Shown: positions 63,035 through 64,000 of the stretch, in pieces | Numbering within the stretch: position 1 is the first letter of the stretch | Layout of the letters: each line of letters opens with the position of its first letter | Assembly: GCA_013823135.1 (NCBI GenBank) | Contig: PNLP01000007.1 | Span: forward strand, 124,001 to 188,000 | DNA from: Planctomycetaceae bacterium | Lineage (GTDB): Bacteria > Planctomycetota > Planctomycetia > Gemmatales > Gemmataceae | DNA length: 64,000 nt | Direction: 5' to 3' | The notes under the pieces: generated by a model | The model's input: only the letters and a program-made list of their open reading frames with translations | What the model was told of the DNA's origin: nothing | Database searches by the model: none | Position numbers and translations under genes: made by a program

Positions 63035-63134
63035 GTTGACAGTTCGCCGCGAGCTTTGCGAACCGTCGAGAAAGCCGAGCCCTGATGAGGTCGTACAAAA
63101 CAATGGAGCAGGGAACACGACACCGCGCGAGAAA

Positions 63135-63827
63135 ATGATGCCATCGCCAGCGAGCCCGCCCGTCCTTAGCACTTCTGGTGGAGATCTTTCACTGGGGGAG
63201 TGCCGACTGTCAGTCGGTGGCAAAGAGTGGTCCGTGCTGTACACCGCGGCAGTCGTAACTCGGGACGATGAGGCGCGGTTCCTGGCAGAACAAGCAGAGA
63301 AGATACCCTACGGTGTGGCGTTGTGGCCGGCGGCGATCGCACTGGCGCACGAGATCGCCACGCGAGCCAACGAGTTCCCTGGTAAGCGAGTGCTGGAGTT
63401 GGGTGCCGGAACCGGGCTACCGGGGATCGTGGCGACATCGCTGGGTGCAACCGTCGCCCAGACTGACCGCAACGAACTGGCACTCCACATTTGTCGGCTG
63501 AACGGCGAGCGAAACCGGGCGAACGGCGTGGAGTATCGACAGGCTGACTGGATCGAGTGGAATGATAGCCGACATTACGACTGGATCATCGGGTCCGACA
63601 TTCTATACGCCGAAACCCAGCACCCGTACCTGCGGAAGATCTTCGAGACCAACCTGGCCCCCACAGGTCGGGTGCTTCTGGCCGACCCGTACCGGGCCGA
63701 CAGTCTGTTGCTTCTGGAGGAACTGGAAGCCGCGGGATGGCGAGTCACCCACTCCCGTTGGGCGATCGGTGAGGGTGCCGACAGCAGGCCAATCGCGGTC
63801 TACGAGTTGGTGCCACCTACCGCGTGA
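63135..63827 (+). CDS. METTL-type SAM-dependent methyltransferase
   Basis: 230 aa from the ATG at 63135; the frame is open upstream. Rossmann SAM-binding motif I VLELGAGTGLPGIVA, acidic ribose-binding loop ATVAQTDRN, and DWIIGSDILYAE with Asp at motif IV and ETQHPYLRKIF, typical of methyltransferase_16/lysine-methyltransferase-like proteins. Target unknown. Its end overlaps the convergent partial gene by 11 nt. Confidence 0.8.
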   Translation: MMPSPASPPVLSTSGGDLSLGECRLSVGGKEWSVLYTAAVVTRDDEARFLAEQAEKIPYGVALWPAAIALAHEIATRANEFPGKRVLELGAGTGLPGIVATSLGATVAQTDRNELALHICRLNGERNRANGVEYRQADWIEWNDSRHYDWIIGSDILYAETQHPYLRKIFETNLAPTGRVLLADPYRADSLLLLEELEAAGWRVTHSRWAIGEGADSRPIAVYELVPPTA

Positions 63828-64000
63828 TAGCTTCGGCGTTCCACACCTTGATATCGTCGAAGTGGCCGTCTTTGCCAGCAACACCGAGTTCGATCTTGGA
63901 CTTTGTTGCGTGGCCGATCCCCGATGATTTGAGATAGCCCGCTGGCTTTCCGTCGATGGTGACTCGCATCTCATCCCCCACCGTCTCGACAACAAGCGTG
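63817..64000 (-). CDS. 3' end of a DUF1080/laminin-G-like secreted protein gene
   Basis: Only the C-terminal ~60 residues are in the window; the rest lies to the right. The peptide reads VVETVGDEMRVTIDGKPAGY, GIGHATKSKIELGVAG and GHFDDIKVWNAEA, the pattern at the end of DUF1080/LamG-type jelly-roll domains in planctomycete exported proteins. Stop codon at 63817-63819. Confidence 0.7.
   Translation of the reverse strand, partial: TLVVETVGDEMRVTIDGKPAGYLKSSGIGHATKSKIELGVAGKDGHFDDIKVWNAEAITR

Overview
The window looks like part of the chromosome of a Gemmataceae-type planctomycete. The evidence is the GC-rich coding sequence and the family content: PSCyt1/DUF1549/DUF1553 proteins paired with DUF1501 Tat proteins, DUF1559 pseudopilins, Tat-exported Gfo/Idh/MocA and FGE-like proteins, a PEP-CTERM protein, receptor Ser/Thr kinases, and many intergenic palindromes. 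I saw no rRNA, CRISPR array, transposase or prophage genes.

Layout. 0.6-15.2 kb holds mostly secreted or envelope proteins: a Pro-rich double-PDZ protein, a CBM20-like/esterase fusion, an unusual DUF1559 pseudopilin, a PSD1/DUF1501 pair, a small zinc-ribbon membrane protein, an AT-richer PEP-CTERM passenger protein, an M28 peptidase with PDZ, and a LarA/DUF2088-like protein. 15.4-19.1 kb carries a BamA/Omp85 protein, then a protoglobin divergent from an Rrf2 regulator, with a promoter and a palindromic operator between them. 19.4-26.9 kb encodes a large secreted protein, a TPR protein, Gfo/Idh/MocA and FGE proteins, and an ApbE with a 69-nt palindrome inside its reading frame. 27.1-39.0 kb is a PrkA / DUF444 (YeaH) / SpoVR stress module. 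It is interrupted by the SRP RNA gene, a VapC-type toxin-antitoxin pair and two tandem transmembrane Ser/Thr kinases whose outer domains look like UrtA/AmiC urea or amide binding proteins. 39.1-43.6 kb has a dienelactone hydrolase and an AsmA-like protein. 43.6-51.6 kb is a tightly overlapping five-gene operon (a MoxR AAA+ ATPase, a vWA-like/propeller protein, a TPR/propeller protein and two smaller proteins) that fits the MoxR-vWA-beta-propeller class of predicted NTP-dependent systems. 51.7-57.1 kb has small proteins, an amidohydrolase, a DUF7873-like protein, a non-coding unit, a CCA-adding enzyme and a glycosyltransferase. 57.3-61.1 kb is an isc Fe-S operon (iscR, iscS, iscU, iscA, hscB) followed by an AhpD-like protein and tRNA-Val(UAC). 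61.6-64 kb has a DUF1559 pseudopilin, a lipoprotein, a methyltransferase and the 3' end of a laminin-G/DUF1080-like gene.

The most unusual item is the non-coding unit at about 54.56-55.01 kb. A sigma70-like promoter and a strong intrinsic terminator bracket two tandem modules. In each, a tRNA 3' half (T arm plus 3' acceptor strand) comes BEFORE its matching 5' half (5' acceptor strand plus D arm), separated by 12 or 18 nt. The second module supplies every tRNA stem: acceptor 7/7, D 4/4, anticodon 5/5 with one G-U, T 5/5. This is the organisation of circularly permuted tRNA genes, and the next gene encodes the CCA-adding enzyme.

A second theme is a set of long intergenic hairpins, several with a 20-21 nt central loop, lying between stop and start codons or, in apbE, inside a gene without breaking the frame.
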